A DNA stretch of 64,000 nt from Streptomyces olindensis (GTDB lineage Bacteria > Actinomycetota > Actinomycetes > Streptomycetales > Streptomycetaceae), in contig JJOH01000002.1 of NCBI GenBank assembly GCA_000696115.1, positions 318,206-382,205 of the forward strand. The letters run 5' to 3'. Positions within the stretch are counted from its first letter, which is position 1, and each line of letters starts with the position of its first letter. Below, piece by piece: positions 42,400-52,853 of this stretch. The position numbers and the translations under genes were made by a program. The notes beneath the pieces are model-generated. The model saw nothing but the letters and a program-made list of their open reading frames with translations. It ran no database searches and was not told where the DNA came from.

Positions 42400-43493
42400 C
42401 TCCAGCCCCGCGCAACGACAGCCGGAACCCCCACCCCCGACGCCCCTTCACCGACAGTCGCCACCCCCACCCCCGACGCCCCTTCACCGACAGTCGCCAC
42501 CCCCACCCCCGACGCCCCCTCACCCGTACCGACCTCGCCCCCCTCGCCCGCGCGGCACTCGGCCCCAACCGCACTCTCACCGGCGTCGAGCGCCTGCGCG
42601 GCGGCACCAAGAAGGGCGTCTACCGACTGACCCTCGACGACGACTCCACGGCCGTCGCCTACGTCTGGTCGGCCGACGAGGACTACTGGGACCAGCCGGA
42701 CCCCGACCCACGGGACCCCTTCTCCCACGGCACGGGCCTCGACCTGTTCACGGCGGCCCACGACCGGCTGGCCGCCGCCGGCGTCCGCACCACCCGCCTG
42801 CTGTACGCCGACGCCACGCACACGCACCTCGCGGCAGACGCGGCCGTCGTCGAGGACCTGACCGGCGGCAGCCTGGAGGATCTCCTGGCCCGGGACCCGT
42901 ACAAGGCGCCTCAGGCCATGGAGCGGATGGCGGAACTCCTCGCCACCCTGCACGCCCACACCGGCCCCCGCCTCGGGAAGGTCGCCCTGGTCGACAGCGG
43001 CGGTACCTCTCACGCCGCCACCTGCGAGCAGTGGGTCGCCGAGAGCGCCCTGCGTTCCATCGCGGAAGCGGCCCGCCGCGAGCCCCGGGCCGCCGCCGTG
43101 CGCCGGGAACTGGAGGAGGCCGTCCACACCCTGGCCGCCGAGGTCCGCCCGCGCGACCGCCACACCCTCGTCCACGGCGAACTGGGGCCGGACCACGTCC
43201 TGCTCACGCCCGACGGGCAGCCCGCGCTCATCGACATCGAGGGCCTGATGTACTTCGACGTGGAGCACGAGCACGTCTTTCTCCGGCTCCGCTTCGGCCC
43301 GCACTACGACGCACTGCGGGTCCCGGGCCTGGACGAGGCCCGCATGCGCCTGTACCGCCTGTCGATGCACATCGGGCTGGTCTCGGGCCCGCTGACCCTC
43401 GTCGAGGGCGACTTCCCGCACCCGGAGCGGATGCGGGAGATCGCCGAACACAACCTCCAGGAGACGCTCAGCCTGCTGAGGAGCGCCTTCTGA
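42396..43493 (+). CDS. Aminoglycoside phosphotransferase-family protein
   Basis: The 365-aa protein has the APH/choline-kinase fold signature in modified form: 'TLVHGELGPDHVLL' in place of the Brenner motif HGDxxxxN (Asp to Glu, Asn to His), followed by PALIDIEGLMYFDVE for the metal-binding Asp. Upstream are a nucleotide-binding start (LRGGTKKGVYRLTL) and 'VVEDLTGGSLEDLLARD'. Members phosphorylate small molecules or sugars. The first ~40 residues are a 12-residue repeat (HPHPRRPFTDSR) from a 36-bp DNA repeat, so the native start may be later. GTG at 42396 overlaps the upstream stop. Confidence 0.72.
   Translation: MTPAPRNDSRNPHPRRPFTDSRHPHPRRPFTDSRHPHPRRPLTRTDLAPLARAALGPNRTLTGVERLRGGTKKGVYRLTLDDDSTAVAYVWSADEDYWDQPDPDPRDPFSHGTGLDLFTAAHDRLAAAGVRTTRLLYADATHTHLAADAAVVEDLTGGSLEDLLARDPYKAPQAMERMAELLATLHAHTGPRLGKVALVDSGGTSHAATCEQWVAESALRSIAEAARREPRAAAVRRELEEAVHTLAAEVRPRDRHTLVHGELGPDHVLLTPDGQPALIDIEGLMYFDVEHEHVFLRLRFGPHYDALRVPGLDEARMRLYRLSMHIGLVSGPLTLVEGDFPHPERMREIAEHNLQETLSLLRSAF
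42428..42524 (+). repeat. 36-bp tandem repeat at the start of the phosphotransferase-like gene
   Basis: About 2.7 copies; GACGCCCC recurs at 42439, 42475 and 42511, the third copy with a C for T. It encodes His/Pro/Arg-rich 12-mers at the N-terminus. Being an in-frame multiple of three, copy number can change without breaking the gene. Confidence 0.95.
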
Positions 43494-44244
43494 TCTTCGA
43501 GCCGAGCCAGACCAGCGGGTCGTACTTGCGGTCGATCGCCCGCTCCTTCAGGGGGATCAGCGCGTTGTCCGTGATCTTGATGCCCTCGGGGCAGACCTCC
43601 GTGCAGCACTTGGTGATGTTGCAGTAGCCCAGGCCGTGCTCGTCCTGGGCGGTGGTCTTGCGGTCCAGGCCCGTCTCCGCCGCCGCGTCCAGCGGGTGCA
43701 TGTCCAGTTCCGCCACCCGCATCAGGAACCGGGGGCCGGCGAACGCCTGCTTGTTCTCCTCGTGGTCACGGACCACATGGCAGGTGTCCTGGCACAGGAA
43801 GCACTCGATGCACTTGCGGAACTCCTGAGGCCGGTCCACGTCCTCCTGCATCATCCGGTACTCGCCCGGGGCGAGTCCGGCCGGCGGGACGAAGGCCGGA
43901 ACCTCTCGGGCCTTCTGGTAGTTGAAGCCGACGTCCGTGACCAGGTCGCGGATCACCGGGAAGGCGCGCAGGGGCGTGACCGTGATGGTCTCCGCGCGGT
44001 CGAACACCGACATGCGCGTCATGCACATCAGCCGCGGACGGCCGTTGATCTCCGCCGAGCAGGAACCGCACTTGCCGGCCTTGCAGTTCCAGCGCACGGC
44101 GAGATCGGGCGCCTGGGTGGCCTGGAGCCGGTGGATGATGTCGAGCACCACCTCGCCCTCGTTGACCTCGATCTCGAAGTCCTCCAGGCCGCCGCCGCCC
44201 ACGTCCCCGCGCCACACCTTGAAGTGGGCCGTGTAGCCGCTCAT
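43468..44244 (-). CDS. sdhB: Succinate dehydrogenase/fumarate reductase iron-sulfur subunit
   Basis: The 258-aa protein has [2Fe-2S] ligands in WNCKAGKCGSCSAEING and the following Cys, the [4Fe-4S] motif CIECFLCQDTCH and the third-cluster motif CNITKCCTEVCPEGI. It moves electrons from the flavoprotein to the membrane anchor. The ATG at 44244 overlaps the sdhA stop by ATGA. Its 3' end overlaps the convergent phosphotransferase-like gene by 26 nt. The longer frame upstream is a shadow of sdhA. Confidence 0.95.
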   Translation of the reverse strand: MSGYTAHFKVWRGDVGGGGLEDFEIEVNEGEVVLDIIHRLQATQAPDLAVRWNCKAGKCGSCSAEINGRPRLMCMTRMSVFDRAETITVTPLRAFPVIRDLVTDVGFNYQKAREVPAFVPPAGLAPGEYRMMQEDVDRPQEFRKCIECFLCQDTCHVVRDHEENKQAFAGPRFLMRVAELDMHPLDAAAETGLDRKTTAQDEHGLGYCNITKCCTEVCPEGIKITDNALIPLKERAIDRKYDPLVWLGSKIRRRSSAG

Positions 44245-46181
44245 TCGTACAGCTCCTCTTCGGCGAGGTACTTGACCAGCTCCTCCTTGTCGAACAGGGC
44301 GAGCAGGTCGGCACGGACGGGTTCGGTGGTATCGCGGGTGAGGGTGATCTGGCCGCGGACCGGGTCCGTCGCCGCCAGCCCGCCCGTCGGGTCGGTGAGC
44401 GCGCAGAGCAGGTTGATCCGGCGCCACTTGCGGTCCATCGCCGGGTGGTCCTCCCGCGTGTGTCCGCCGCGCGACTCGGTGCGCTCCAGCGCGGCCCGCG
44501 CCACGCACTCGCTGACCAGCAGCATGTTCCTCAGGTCCAGGGCGAGGTGCCAGCCGGGGTTGAACTGCCGGTGCCCCTCGACCCCGGCCCGGCGCGCCCG
44601 TACCCGCAGCTCGGCCAGCTTCTCCAGGGCCTGCTTCATCTCCGTCTCGCGGCGGATGATGCCGACCAGGTCGTTCATCGTCTGCTGCAGTTCCTGGTGC
44701 AGCGTGTAGGGGTTCTCCGGCGGGCCGCCCGCCGGTTCCTCGATCTCCGCCTCGGCCGAGAAGGGCCGCAGCGCCTCGGCGGCGGCGGCGTCGATCTGCA
44801 CGTCGTCCACCGCGGGGCGCGCCCCGGCCAGTTCCGCCGCGTACTCGGCCGCGTGCCAGCCCGCCCGGCGGCCGAAGACCAGCAGGTCGGACAGGGAGTT
44901 GCCGCCGAGCCGGTTGGAGCCGTGCATGCCGCCGGCGACCTCACCGGCCGCGTACAGCCCGGGCACCCCGCGCGCCGCCGCCGTGTCGGACTCGACCGCG
45001 ATCCCGCCCATCACGTAGTGGCAGGTGGGCCCGACCTCCATGGGCTCCGCGGTGATGTCGACGTCGGCCAGCTCCTTGAACTGGTGGTACATCGACGGCA
45101 GCCGCCGCTTGATCACCTCGGCGGGCATCCGCGTCGACACGTCGAGGAACACGCCTCCGTGCGGGGAGCCGCGGCCCTCCTTCACCTCGGCGTTGATGGC
45201 CCGGGCGACCTCGTCGCGGGGGAGCAGCTCGGGCGGGCGGCGGTTGTGGTCCGGGTCGTCGTACCAGCGGTCGGCCTCGTCCTCCGTCTCGGCGTACTTG
45301 TCCTTGAAGACGTCGGGGATGTACTCGAACATGAACCGCTTGCCGTCGGAGTTGCGCAGCACGCCGCCGTCGCCGCGCACCGACTCGGTGACGAGGATGC
45401 CCTTCACCGACGGCGGCCAGACCATGCCGGTCGGGTGGAACTGCACGAACTCCATGTTCAGCAGGGGAGCGCCCGCGAGCAGGGCCAGCGCGTGGCCGTC
45501 GCCGGTGTACTCCCAGGAGTTCGACGTCACCTTGAAGGACTTGCCGATGCCGCCGGTCGCGATCACGACGGCGGGTGCCTCCAGGACGAAGAAGCGGCCC
45601 GACTCGCGCTCGTAGCCGAAGACGCCGCTCACCCGGCGGTCCTCCTGGAGCACGCGCGTGACCGTGCACTCCTGGAAGACCTTCAGCCGGGACTCGTAGT
45701 CGCCGGTCTCACGGAAGTCCTCCTGCTGGAGGGAGACGATCTTCTGCTGGAGGGTGCGGATCAGCTCCAGGCCCGTGCGGTCGCCGACGTGGGCGAGGCG
45801 CGGGTACTCGTGGCCGCCGAAGTTGCGCTGGGAGATCCGGCCGTCCTTGGTGCGGTCGAACAGCGCGCCCCAGGTCTCCAGCTCCCACACCCGCTGCGGC
45901 GCCTCCTGGGCGTGCAGCTCGGCCATTCGCCACTGGTTGAGGAATTTGCCGCCGCGCATGGTGTCGCGGAAGTGGACCTGCCAGTTGTCACCCGCGTTGA
46001 CGTTGCCCATCGCCGCGGCGATGCCGCCCTCGGCCATCACCGTGTGCGCCTTGCCGAACAGCGACTTGCAGATCACGGCCGTACGGGCGCCCCGCTCACG
46101 GGCCTCGATGGCGGCGCGCAGCCCGGCACCGCCCGCGCCCACCACGACGACGTCCCATTCCTGCCGGTCGACCACGGACAT
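44241..46181 (-). CDS. sdhA: Succinate dehydrogenase/fumarate reductase flavoprotein subunit
   Basis: The 646-aa protein has the FAD-binding VVGAGGAGLRAAIEA (residues 14-28), the flavinylation-region motif SLFGKAHTVMAEGG, the active-site 'HPTGMVWPPSVKGILVTESVRG' region and 'NRLGGNSLSDLLVFG'. It oxidises succinate to fumarate at the inner face of the membrane. Family features and the associated five-helix anchor place it with the mycobacterial Sdh1 type rather than the sdhCDAB type. Confidence 0.95.
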   Translation of the reverse strand: MSVVDRQEWDVVVVGAGGAGLRAAIEARERGARTAVICKSLFGKAHTVMAEGGIAAAMGNVNAGDNWQVHFRDTMRGGKFLNQWRMAELHAQEAPQRVWELETWGALFDRTKDGRISQRNFGGHEYPRLAHVGDRTGLELIRTLQQKIVSLQQEDFRETGDYESRLKVFQECTVTRVLQEDRRVSGVFGYERESGRFFVLEAPAVVIATGGIGKSFKVTSNSWEYTGDGHALALLAGAPLLNMEFVQFHPTGMVWPPSVKGILVTESVRGDGGVLRNSDGKRFMFEYIPDVFKDKYAETEDEADRWYDDPDHNRRPPELLPRDEVARAINAEVKEGRGSPHGGVFLDVSTRMPAEVIKRRLPSMYHQFKELADVDITAEPMEVGPTCHYVMGGIAVESDTAAARGVPGLYAAGEVAGGMHGSNRLGGNSLSDLLVFGRRAGWHAAEYAAELAGARPAVDDVQIDAAAAEALRPFSAEAEIEEPAGGPPENPYTLHQELQQTMNDLVGIIRRETEMKQALEKLAELRVRARRAGVEGHRQFNPGWHLALDLRNMLLVSECVARAALERTESRGGHTREDHPAMDRKWRRINLLCALTDPTGGLAATDPVRGQITLTRDTTEPVRADLLALFDKEELVKYLAEEELYE

Positions 46182-46197
46182 CAGAAGGCCTCACTCA

Positions 46198-47034
46198 TCA
46201 GAAGAATCGCGGATCGTCGAAGGCACCGGACGCGACCAGGTAGACGTAGAGGTCGGCGAGCGCCACGCTCACCAGCGACGCCCAGGCCAGCTGCATGTGC
46301 CGGGCGTTGAGCTTCCCCGCCCACTGCCACATCCGGTAGCGCACGGGATGCTTGGAGAAGTGCTTGAGCTTGCCGCCGACGATGTGCCGGCAGGAGTGGC
46401 AGGAGATCGTGTACGCCCAGATCAGCACGATGTTGACCAGGAACACGAGCGTCCCGAGGCCCATGTGGCCCCACTCGTACTGCTCGTCGCGGAAGGCGAG
46501 CGCGGTGTCGTACGTGAGGATGGCGGCGACGAGGAGCGCGGCGTAGAAGAAGTACCGGTGGATGTTCTGCAGGATCAGCGGGAAGCGGGTCTCGCCGGTG
46601 TACTTCTTGTGGGGCTCGGCGACCGCGCAGGCCGGCGGGGACGCCCAGAAGCCGCGGTAGTAGGCCTTGCGGTAGTAGTAGCAGGTCAGCCGGAAGCCCA
46701 GCGGGAAGATCAGGATGATGATCGCGGGCGAGAGGCCCCACCAGCTCCCGAAGATCTCCCAGTTCGGGCCGGCCTTCATCGGCTCGCACCGCTCCGCCAG
46801 GCAGGGGGAGTAGAAGGGCGAGACGTACGGCGCCGCGTAGTAGTCCGCGTCGGCGAAGGCCCGCCAGGTCGAGTAGACGATGAAGGCCAGCAGGCCGGCG
46901 ACCGTGCCGGCCGGGGCCAGCCACCAGCGGTCGGTGCGCAGGTGCGGGGCGGCGATCGCGGCGCGCGTGCCCGCCCGCACGCCGCCGCTTCTCGGATGGG
47001 GTTCGGTGGCGGGGGGTTCCGTACCAGTGGCCAC
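46198..47034 (-). CDS. sdhC: Succinate dehydrogenase membrane anchor (single-subunit cytochrome b type)
   Basis: The 278-aa protein has about five membrane helices (e.g. APAGTVAGLLAFIVYSTW, LSPAIIILIFPLGFRLTCYYY, IHRYFFYAALLVAAILTY, LGTLVFLVNIVLIWAYTISC, LAWASLVSVALADLYVYLV). It has His residues placed to bind heme or quinone (NIHRYFF, ISCHSCRHIVGG, NARHMQ). It anchors SdhAB and passes electrons to menaquinone. It is first in the operon, 16 nt before sdhA. Confidence 0.88.
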   Translation of the reverse strand: MATGTEPPATEPHPRSGGVRAGTRAAIAAPHLRTDRWWLAPAGTVAGLLAFIVYSTWRAFADADYYAAPYVSPFYSPCLAERCEPMKAGPNWEIFGSWWGLSPAIIILIFPLGFRLTCYYYRKAYYRGFWASPPACAVAEPHKKYTGETRFPLILQNIHRYFFYAALLVAAILTYDTALAFRDEQYEWGHMGLGTLVFLVNIVLIWAYTISCHSCRHIVGGKLKHFSKHPVRYRMWQWAGKLNARHMQLAWASLVSVALADLYVYLVASGAFDDPRFF

Positions 47035-47089
47035 GTGACGACTCCGGTCGGGTTCAGGTGGAGGTGCCGGTCGCTCGACGCGCTCCCGG

Positions 47090-47380
47090 TCAGGGAGCGC
47101 GCCGGTCCCGGGCGCCGAGCCCCTCGTCGTCCGAGTCGACCCACAGCGACGGGTCGTACGGCGCGTCCGAGATGGTGACGAGGTCGGGGCGCTTCGGTGC
47201 GGCAGGCGTGGCGGCGGCGTCGCGCAGCAGGGCGACGCTCTCGCGCAGGTGGTTGGCGTCGGCCCGGACGCGGCGCATCTCCAGGCCGCCGGTGCCGAGC
47301 TGCTTCTCCAGGCGCCCCAGCGAGCGGAACAACTCGTCGAGGCTGCGTTGGACTGACGTCAGTTCGTCGTGAACGGACAT
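47090..47380 (-). CDS. Small conserved hypothetical protein upstream of sdh
   Basis: A 96-aa protein with an amphipathic, coiled-coil-prone first half (LTSVQRSLDELFRSLGRLEKQLG, MRRVRADANHLRESVALLRD) and an acidic tail (ISDAPYDPSLWVDSDDEGLG). The ATG at 47380 follows GAGGG. It lies 55 nt before sdhC on the same strand and may be co-transcribed. Function unknown. Confidence 0.72.
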   Translation of the reverse strand: MSVHDELTSVQRSLDELFRSLGRLEKQLGTGGLEMRRVRADANHLRESVALLRDAAATPAAPKRPDLVTISDAPYDPSLWVDSDDEGLGARDRRAP

Positions 47381-47668
47381 GACTTGCCCTCACTTCTGCG
47401 GGTCCTTCGAGGCCCAAGGCGGCAACGTTCATGCGCCTGCGAGTGTTGCGCGTCACACCTTGTGCTGTGAAGGGATGTGCATCGATTGGCCGAGGCGTGT
47501 GGGTGCACCGTGCGGTGCGTTGCGCCGCACGGGTGGCTTCCCGCCCGTGACCGCCGTGTCGCCCTGTGTTGCCGAACCCTTTCCTCTTCAGTGGCCGCAT
47601 ACATCAGATGAACTCCAAATACCGCCAAAAGTGATCATAACGCCCGCGGCTTCCCGGAGGTAGCACAG

Positions 47669-49849
47669 ATGTCCCAGCACGGCGTCGGCCCGCGTGCGGT
47701 CACGCGCTCGGTCGCCTTCCTCACCGCGGGCGTGCTCGCGGTGCCCGCGCTCGCCGGATGCGGCTCCGAGGACCCGGCCGGCAAGCCGCTCGCCGGGCAG
47801 GACATCCAGCCCGCCGCCCGCGACAGGATCGCCGACGGCGGCACCCTGCGCTGGGCCGTCGACTCCGTGCCGGACACGCTGAACACCTTCCAGTCGGACG
47901 CCGACGCCACCACCACCCGCGTCGCCCAGGCCGTCCTGCCGTCGATGTTCCGGATGAACGCCTCCGGCCGCCCCGAGCCCAACCCCGCCTACCTGGAGTC
48001 CGCGAAGGTCGTCGAGACCGAGCCCCAGCAGGTCGTCCTGTACAAGCTGAACCAGCAGGCCGTCTGGAGCGACGGCCGGGAGATCGGCGCCGCCGACTTC
48101 GCCGCCCAGTGGCGCGCCCTGTCCGGCAAGGACACGGCCTACTGGACCGCCCGCAACGCCGGCTACGAGCGCATCCAGAAGATCGAGCGCGGGGACAACG
48201 CCCTGGAGGTCCGGGTCACCTTCAGCCGCCCCTACGCCGACTGGCGCTCCCTGTTCTCGCCGCTGTACCCGAAGGACGTCATGGGCACCCCGGACTCCTT
48301 CAACGACGGCGCCCGCAAGAAGCTCAAGGTCACCGCCGGCCCCTTCACGGTGAAGGAGGTCGACGCCAAGGACGAGGAGATCACCCTCGCCCGCAACCCG
48401 CGCTGGTGGGGCGAGCCCGCCAAGCTCTCCGAGATCGTGCTGCGCACCGTCCCGCGCGACAAGCGGACCTCCGAGCTGGCCGCCGGCACCCTCGACCTGG
48501 CCGAGATCGACCCCTCGGCGGCCCGCCGCATCACCGTCGCCGCCCGCCCGCAGAGCGCCACCAGTCCGCTGATGGGCCCGGGCGCCGACCGCACCGCCGC
48601 CGACGACCTGCACTCCTGGGCCGTCGCCAACGGCTCCGACGAGGACGCCGCCGACGAGGAGACCGTCGCCCGCGACAAGCTGGGCAAGGCGGCCGCGAAG
48701 TACGCCCGGCAGCAGCAGGCCCTGCGTGGCTTCGAGGTCCGCAAGTCCCTGGAGCCCGCCTTCACCCAGCTCGCCCTGAACGGCGCCGAGGGCCCGCTCA
48801 CCGACGAGCGCGTCCGCAGGGCCGTCGCCCGCGCCCTGGACCGCAAGGAACTCGCCGAGGTCGTCCTGAAGCCCCTCGGCCTGCCCGCCGTCCCGGTCGG
48901 CAGCCACCTGGCCCTCTCCGGCCAGGCCCACTACGCCGACAACAGCGGCGCCCTCGGCGGCCAGGACACCAAGGAGGCCCAGGCCCTGCTGGCCGACGCC
49001 GGCTGGGTGCGCGGCGGCCCCGTCAAGGAGCCGAAGAAGAAGGAGGAGAAGGCGGCCGGCCCCGAGGGCGAGCAGGCGGGCACGTCCTCCGGCACCGAGT
49101 CGGACGACGACGGCACGTACATCGTCGGCGAGGACAACAAGGCCCACCGCGGCCCGGACCCCGCCGACCACCTCGCCCAGGACGGCAAGCAGCACAAGCA
49201 CCCCCACAACGGCGGCGCCCCCGGCGCGTACGCCCCCAAGGGCACCGCCGCCCCGGCGAACCGCGAGGCCGCCCCGCTCGCCAAGAACGGCAAGGCCCTC
49301 ACCCTGCGCTTCGTGCTCCCCTCCGGGCCCGGCTCCCAGACGCTGCGCACGGTCGCCGACCGCATCACCCGCATGCTGGAGCGCGTCGGCATCCGCACCG
49401 AGATCTCCAAGGTCTCCGACGAGTCCTACTTCAAGGACCACATCGCGTCCGGCCAGTACGACCTCGCCCTGTACTCCTGGCCCGCCACGGCCTTCCCCGC
49501 CACCGACGCCCGCCCCGTCTACGCCAAGCCGGTCCCGGCCGCCGACGGCTCCCTGAGCATCGAGCAGAACTACACCCGCGTCGGCACCGACCAGGTCGAC
49601 CAGCTCTTCGACCAGGCCGTCGCCACCCTCGACGAGGGCGAGTCCCGTTCCCTGATCCGCAAGGCCGACTCCCGCATCTGGGCCGCGGCCGGCTCCATCC
49701 CCCTCTTCCAGCGCCCCCAGCTCATGGCGGCCCGCAAGAACCTGGTCAACACCGGGGCCTTCGGCTTCGGCACGCCGGTCTTCGAGGACATGGGCTTCCT
49801 GAAGAAGGGTGCGAAGCCGGCGTCCGGCCCCTCCGCGACGAACCGGTGA
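47669..49849 (+). CDS. Solute-binding lipoprotein of the peptide/nickel ABC family (SBP_bac_5)
   Basis: The 726-aa protein has a lipoprotein signal with lipobox LAGC (Cys about residue 31; VLAVPALAGCGSE) and SBP_bac_5 features 'LRWAVDSVPDTLNTFQ', 'RMNASGRPEPNPAYLES', 'VRRAVARALDRKELAEVV'. It is about 190 residues longer than usual because a charged Lys/Glu/Asp/His-rich segment (about residues 450-530) is inserted in the second lobe. The ATG at 47669 follows GGAGGTAG. No permease or ATPase genes adjoin it, so it may use the oligopeptide permease encoded at 54596-58691. Confidence 0.85.
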   Translation: MSQHGVGPRAVTRSVAFLTAGVLAVPALAGCGSEDPAGKPLAGQDIQPAARDRIADGGTLRWAVDSVPDTLNTFQSDADATTTRVAQAVLPSMFRMNASGRPEPNPAYLESAKVVETEPQQVVLYKLNQQAVWSDGREIGAADFAAQWRALSGKDTAYWTARNAGYERIQKIERGDNALEVRVTFSRPYADWRSLFSPLYPKDVMGTPDSFNDGARKKLKVTAGPFTVKEVDAKDEEITLARNPRWWGEPAKLSEIVLRTVPRDKRTSELAAGTLDLAEIDPSAARRITVAARPQSATSPLMGPGADRTAADDLHSWAVANGSDEDAADEETVARDKLGKAAAKYARQQQALRGFEVRKSLEPAFTQLALNGAEGPLTDERVRRAVARALDRKELAEVVLKPLGLPAVPVGSHLALSGQAHYADNSGALGGQDTKEAQALLADAGWVRGGPVKEPKKKEEKAAGPEGEQAGTSSGTESDDDGTYIVGEDNKAHRGPDPADHLAQDGKQHKHPHNGGAPGAYAPKGTAAPANREAAPLAKNGKALTLRFVLPSGPGSQTLRTVADRITRMLERVGIRTEISKVSDESYFKDHIASGQYDLALYSWPATAFPATDARPVYAKPVPAADGSLSIEQNYTRVGTDQVDQLFDQAVATLDEGESRSLIRKADSRIWAAAGSIPLFQRPQLMAARKNLVNTGAFGFGTPVFEDMGFLKKGAKPASGPSATNR

Positions 49850-49872
49850 CCCGGCAGCTCCCTTGCCGTTCC

Positions 49873-49926
49873 CGCCCGGCGCCCGCACCACGAACCCAGC
49901 AGTGATCATGGTGCGGGCGCCGGGCG
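49873..49926 (+). terminator. Terminator after the solute-binding lipoprotein gene, 18-bp perfect stem
   Basis: Bases 49873-49890 are the exact reverse complement of 49909-49926; loop of 18 nt. It begins 24 nt after the stop. Confidence 0.85.
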
Positions 49927-49954
49927 TCCGTACGCGGGGGACGGGAGCCGGCGG

Positions 49955-50164
49955 ATGCGCGGCACGGCACGGCGGGCCCGCGCGGCCGGTCTGGTCGTCG
50001 GGGCACCGGTGGCGGGAACGACGGCGTGTACGGGGAACACGGACGGCGACGGCACCGACCGCGTCACGCCGCGCGCGGCGGGCGAGCTCCACCAGTACGC
50101 CGGGGGCGGCAGCCCCCGGCAGGGCCCCGGCACCGACGCCGATCACCTCGGAACAAGGACCTGA
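49955..50164 (+). CDS. Short lipoprotein-like ORF or gene remnant
   Basis: A 69-aa reading frame with an Arg-rich start, hydrophobic core and lipobox-like end (AAGLVVGAPVAGTTACTGN), preceded by GGGAG. It resembles the first 35 residues of a binding lipoprotein but then continues as Gly/Asp-rich sequence and stops. It could be a small lipoprotein or a truncated relic of a larger one between two transport loci. The evidence does not settle which. Confidence 0.35.
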   Translation: MRGTARRARAAGLVVGAPVAGTTACTGNTDGDGTDRVTPRAAGELHQYAGGGSPRQGPGTDADHLGTRT

Positions 50165-50308
50165 CCTGCACCGACGTATCCCGGCTCACCCCAGCGGGAG
50201 CGGACCCGTACCATGGGGTGAGGCCGTGGCATGTTGAGCCCGGCAGGGCCCGCGCACCACCGACGTACGCGCAGGGCATTCCTCACCACTCCGGGAGTAC
50301 GCCTTCTT

Positions 50309-52216
<1,908 letters not shown>

Positions 52217-52225
52217 CGGTCCCGC

Positions 52226-52271
52226 AACAGCACCGGGCACCCCGCTTTCCGGCGGGGTGCCCGGCGCTGTT
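52226..52271 (+). terminator. Terminator after typA, 20-bp stem
   Basis: AACAGCACCGGGCACCCCGC (52226-52245) pairs with 52252-52271 with a single mismatch and a 6-nt loop, starting 10 nt after the typA stop. Confidence 0.9.
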
Positions 52272-52853
52272 CGCTGCTGTTCCTTGCCGTTCCCCAAAGG
52301 AGGGGCAACGCCGAGGGAAGGGTTAGGGAAAACCCTCGATTTGCCGGGGACGGCCGTCCGGAACGCCCCGCTCCCACTACCCTGCTGCGGAACGCCTTGC
52401 TCTGCCCTGCCCCGGCCCGGGCAACGGCCTTGCGGCAACGGCCTTGTGGCAACGCCCTCTTGAGCGCGCGACAACCGTCGGCGGCCCCATGCACGGGAGC
52501 CACGGCAGTCGCAAGCGGTTTATCTCACTCTCGCGTCCGGAATGCGGACAGTCGCCACCGATAGATGTGTAACAAGTCCGTTTCGCAGGGATCTTTCACC
52601 AAACCCTTTGTCCGGATTTTGGAAGATGTATACGCGAGCTGTGATCGAACCGAGACCTCGAGAGTGTGGTTCGCTCCTGGCGTTTGGCAGATAGTTAGGC
52701 GCGTAGAGCTCGGATGAAGGGTCACTCGCCGGCAGCGGCGCCGACTCACGAGCGCGGGGGCACCTGACGATTTCCGGCACCGGCGACGGGCGGTGGCGGT
52801 GGTCTGTCCTGTGCTCCCTTTGCGGTGAACCAATGACTTCATAGGAGGAACCC
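52272..52853 (+). promoter_or_regulatory. 582-bp promoter/leader region of the oligopeptide ABC operon
   Basis: No credible gene on either strand. It contains a repeated GGCAACGGCCTTG (about 52421-52450), then an unusually AT-rich stretch at about 52515-52690 (e.g. TTTATCTCACTC, GTGTAACAAGTCCG, TTTTGGAAGATGTATACG, AGATAGTTAGG) where promoters and regulator sites are likely. The region ends in the TAGGAGGAA ribosome binding site before the ATG at 52854. The size suggests complex control. Confidence 0.6.

Noticed and set aside
42428..42524. CRISPR-like array
   Set aside because: 36-bp units are contiguous without spacers and lie inside a coding frame.
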